Notes under the pieces: model-generated
The model's input: only the letters and a program-made list of their open reading frames with translations
Database searches by the model: none
Told to the model about the DNA's origin: nothing
Source of the DNA: a virus
Length of the DNA: 30,222 nt
Reading direction: 5' to 3' (one strand)
Virus record (IMG/VR): IMGVR_UViG_3300046535_000186
Span: 1 to 30,222 of that record
Position numbers and translations under genes: made by a program
In this document: positions 28,385-30,222 of the stretch, one piece after another
Position numbering within the stretch: position 1 is the stretch's first letter
Layout of the letters: every line of letters starts with the position of its first letter

Positions 28385-28399
28385 GTGATTATGGCCGAG

Positions 28400-29044
28400 T
28401 TAGGCCGCGGCCTGCGCGTGGTGCGCCTTGATACCGTAATAGACCGCTTTGGCGGCGCGGACGTCGACCATCGCATCGTGGGCGCCTTCCAGCTCCTTCC
28501 CGGTGAAGTGCTTGTAGGCTTCGGCCAGGTTCGGCGACTTCGCGTGATTGCGGCGCGCCTTGATCATCTTCTCGGTCGGAGGCAGGTTCAGGATCTTGGT
28601 GCTGTTCGCCTGGGTGCAGAAGGCCGGCGCGGTCTTCCAGTAGTCGGCGAACGGCACCGGCGGCGTGCCGATGGTCTGCATGCTGTAGAAGCCGTGGCGC
28701 ATCAGCTCGATGCGCACCATGCGCATGTCGAACGACTCGTTGTGACCGGCGCGCAGGTCGGCTTCCGTCCACATGTCGATGAAGTGGGTCAGCACGGTGT
28801 CGGCGGCGACGCCTTCGGCCATGGCGCGCTCCATCGTGATCCCGGTCATTTCCTGCAGCTCGATCGGGATGGTCCAGCCGTCGGGCAGCACGATCATGTT
28901 CATCTGCTGCAGCTCTTCGCCGGTCTCTTCGTTGCACAGCAGCGCGGCCAGCTGGGTGACGTGGGGCTGTTCGGGATGCTCACTCGGCAGGTTCCAGAGG
29001 GGCAGGCCGTTTGTCTCGTTATCGTAGAAAAGAATGGTTTTCAT
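28400..29044 (-). CDS. DnaQ-like DEDDh 3'-5' exonuclease
   Basis: This 214-aa nuclease of the DnaQ/RNase T superfamily has motif I D8-x-E10 (FYDNETNG), motif II with D106 (GHNESFDMRMVRIEL), and motif III H189-x4-D194 (GAHDAMVDVRAAKAV), giving the DEDDh set of metal-binding residues. Such enzymes degrade single-stranded DNA or RNA from the 3' end. Phage versions often act in recombination or in nucleotide recycling. An AAGGAAAT site precedes its ATG, which overlaps the zinc-finger gene stop (ATGA). The length is normal. The substrate is not determinable from sequence. Confidence 0.9.
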   Translation of the reverse strand: MKTILFYDNETNGLPLWNLPSEHPEQPHVTQLAALLCNEETGEELQQMNMIVLPDGWTIPIELQEMTGITMERAMAEGVAADTVLTHFIDMWTEADLRAGHNESFDMRMVRIELMRHGFYSMQTIGTPPVPFADYWKTAPAFCTQANSTKILNLPPTEKMIKARRNHAKSPNLAEAYKHFTGKELEGAHDAMVDVRAAKAVYYGIKAHHAQAAA

Positions 29045-29481
29045 GGCTTATTTCCTTGGTTGTCGGTGCAAATTTGGATGACCTGCTTGCATTGCTCGAT
29101 GTTGAACCAGCCGATATGGCACTGGTTCACGTCCTGAATTCCCATCTTCCCCGCCAGCCAGGCATAGACGGCGGTGCGGTCCATGCCTTGCTCTTCCCAC
29201 ATCGGCATCAGCAGGCCCTTCGCCTTCTTCCGGTAGTCGCGCGTTTCCTTGTTGGCCAACGTCCCCAGCGGAATGTCGGTCTTCGGGTGCAGGCCTACGT
29301 AGCTGTCGCACGCCGCATCCTGGCAGCGGTACAGGAAGGGCCACTGGCCGTATTCCTTGCGATACACCACGCTGTTACTCTGCATGGCCACCGGGCCGCC
29401 GCAATTCGGGCAGATCGTCGGGATCGGCAACGGGTTCAACACCCGCGCCACCGCTGCCTTATAGACTTTGAATTTCCTCAT
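29041..29481 (-). CDS. Zinc-finger protein, DUF3268 family
   Basis: This 146-aa protein has a four-Cys zinc ribbon: C24-x2-C27 (ICPNCGGP) and C53-x4-C58 (YRCQDAACDSYVG). This is followed by the family-typical VGLHPKTDIPLGTLANKETR, then DYRKKAKGLLMPMWEEQGMD and TAVYAWLAGKMGI. It resembles DUF3268, a recurrent phage and prophage zinc-finger family of unknown activity, possibly nucleic-acid binding. Its start overlaps the ATPase stop (ATGA) and its stop overlaps the exonuclease start (ATGA). It is therefore co-translated with both, supporting a shared DNA-processing role. Confidence 0.85.
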   Translation of the reverse strand: MRKFKVYKAAVARVLNPLPIPTICPNCGGPVAMQSNSVVYRKEYGQWPFLYRCQDAACDSYVGLHPKTDIPLGTLANKETRDYRKKAKGLLMPMWEEQGMDRTAVYAWLAGKMGIQDVNQCHIGWFNIEQCKQVIQICTDNQGNKP

Positions 29482-30222
29482 GCTGCCGCCTGCTGCGCGG
29501 TGCCGTCGACGGTGGTGCTGGCGGTGATGCCGCCGTTCTCGACCCAGAAGGCGGTGATGGTGTCGGCCAGGCCGGTCGGCATCGCCTTGAACGTGCCGAA
29601 CAGCAGGGCGGTGTCGATCACGCCATCGAAGGCCAGCACGTCCATCCAGTCCAGCAGCTGCGCGCGGCCCGGCAGGTCCAGCACGTCGACACGATCGAGC
29701 ATCACCACCTTCAGGCCCGACAGCTCGGCGACCACCTGGGCCACCATGGCATCGACGCGCCATTGTTCGGACTCGGACAGCAGCTGATACGGGCGCCCGT
29801 TCGCGGTGATCGCCATGTCCGGTTCGATCTTCGCCGTCATCCACTCGGTATCCACCGCAGCCTGCGCCAGCGCGGTATTCACCGGCGCCAGGGCTTCCAG
29901 CAGCATTTCGTTCGGGATGCCCTGCGGCGCCAGCGCATCGGCCACCTTCGTCCATTCCTCGACGTCGACGTGGTGCCCTGCGGCGCCCTTGGTCTTCTTC
30001 TCGGCATCGGCGCGCTTCTGCTGGGCGGCCGCAATGTCCAGGCGCTTGTTCTCGGCGGCCTGGCGGTCGGCCTTCGAACTGGCCAGCAGCCCTTCCACTT
30101 CAGCGATCTCGGCGCTGGCGTCCAGAACCTCGGCAGCGGGCGCCAGGGCGTCGAATTGGCCCTTGGCCTGGGTGGCAGCGTCCAGGTCGCGCTGCAGGTT
30201 CTTCACGCGGTTCTGCAGCACC
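29478..30222 (-). CDS. SMC/RecN-like ATPase, C-terminal part (5'-truncated)
   Basis: The frame enters from the right edge, so the N-terminal P-loop is outside the window. About 247 residues remain. The first about 80 form a coiled coil (LQNRVKNLQRDLDAATQAKG, then AENKRLDIAAAQQKRADAEK). The head domain follows with an ABC-type signature LSESEQWR and Walker B VVMLDRVDVLD, then LPGRAQLLDWM. The residue after the Walker B Asp is Arg rather than the usual Glu of ABC ATPases (LDR not LDE), which I recall as common in this phage family. Such proteins tether or process DNA ends in recombination. It is the first visible gene of the leftward cluster. Confidence 0.83.
   Translation of the reverse strand, partial: VLQNRVKNLQRDLDAATQAKGQFDALAPAAEVLDASAEIAEVEGLLASSKADRQAAENKRLDIAAAQQKRADAEKKTKGAAGHHVDVEEWTKVADALAPQGIPNEMLLEALAPVNTALAQAAVDTEWMTAKIEPDMAITANGRPYQLLSESEQWRVDAMVAQVVAELSGLKVVMLDRVDVLDLPGRAQLLDWMDVLAFDGVIDTALLFGTFKAMPTGLADTITAFWVENGGITASTTVDGTAQQAAA

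Noticed and set aside
28385-29137. 250-aa rightward frame over the exonuclease
   Set aside because: The leftward frame has complete DEDDh motifs. The rightward product is a shadow with biased composition.
1-30222. Integrase, attachment site, repressor or tRNA genes
   Set aside because: No tyrosine or serine recombinase motif, repressor or cloverleaf was found. If present they lie outside the window.

Overview
The window is one continuous piece of a temperate-type, P22-like podovirus genome (prophage or phage) from a high-GC Gram-negative host. Base composition, codon use and the spanin-type lysis cassette (inner- plus outer-membrane spanin) fit a betaproteobacterium such as Oxalobacteraceae or Burkholderiaceae. 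That host assignment is an inference. No integrase, repressor, tRNA or host gene is visible, and both ends of the window fall inside genes.

Region 1 (1-5847, rightward) is the end of an early operon of tightly coupled genes, most joined by ATGA overlaps. It holds a 5'-truncated C5-cytosine methyltransferase, a YbcO-like nuclease, a RusA-type Holliday junction resolvase, a conserved Cys-rich protein, a DPPY-class DNA methyltransferase carrying an inserted helix-turn-helix-like module, an unknown protein, a lambda O-like winged-helix replication initiator, a P-like replication partner and a 68-aa HTH protein. The O-like gene contains four GC-rich iterons followed by a lower-GC segment, the layout of a lambda-type origin.

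Region 2 (5830-6113) is the only sizeable non-coding stretch. It has two sigma70-like promoters with the same -10 box (TACATT), a strong intrinsic terminator between them and repeated ATTCC motifs. The layout resembles a lambda pR'/tR' late control region.

Region 3 (6114-25494, rightward) is the late operon. The order is small and large terminase, a GNAT-like protein, P22-type portal, scaffold-like protein, coat, a putative decoration protein, an internal terminator, a coiled-coil protein, a gp4-like head completion protein, an Asp/Asn beta-hydroxylase-like enzyme, a second GNAT, three ejection-type proteins, gp10-like stabilization protein, a needle/fibre-like protein, a small beta protein and a tailspike with a P22-like head-binding region and pectate-lyase-type helix. 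The lysis cassette follows: holin, glucosaminidase endolysin, Rz, embedded Rz1. A strong terminator closes the operon.

Region 4 (25399-30222, leftward) is a compact early-left cluster of small coupled genes. From its promoter-distal end these include two Arg-rich mini-proteins sharing an ERRSGxDRR motif, a tiny membrane peptide, a protein with a C-terminal Tad2-like (DUF2829, anti-Thoeris) domain, a two-domain unknown protein, a DEDDh exonuclease, a DUF3268 zinc-finger protein and the C-terminal part of an SMC/RecN-like ATPase. This looks like a recombination and anti-defence module.

The points most worth following up are the frame-independent iterons, the promoter-terminator-operator block, the Tad2 fusion, the coupled mini-genes, and the modification-enzyme cargo inside the virion operon.
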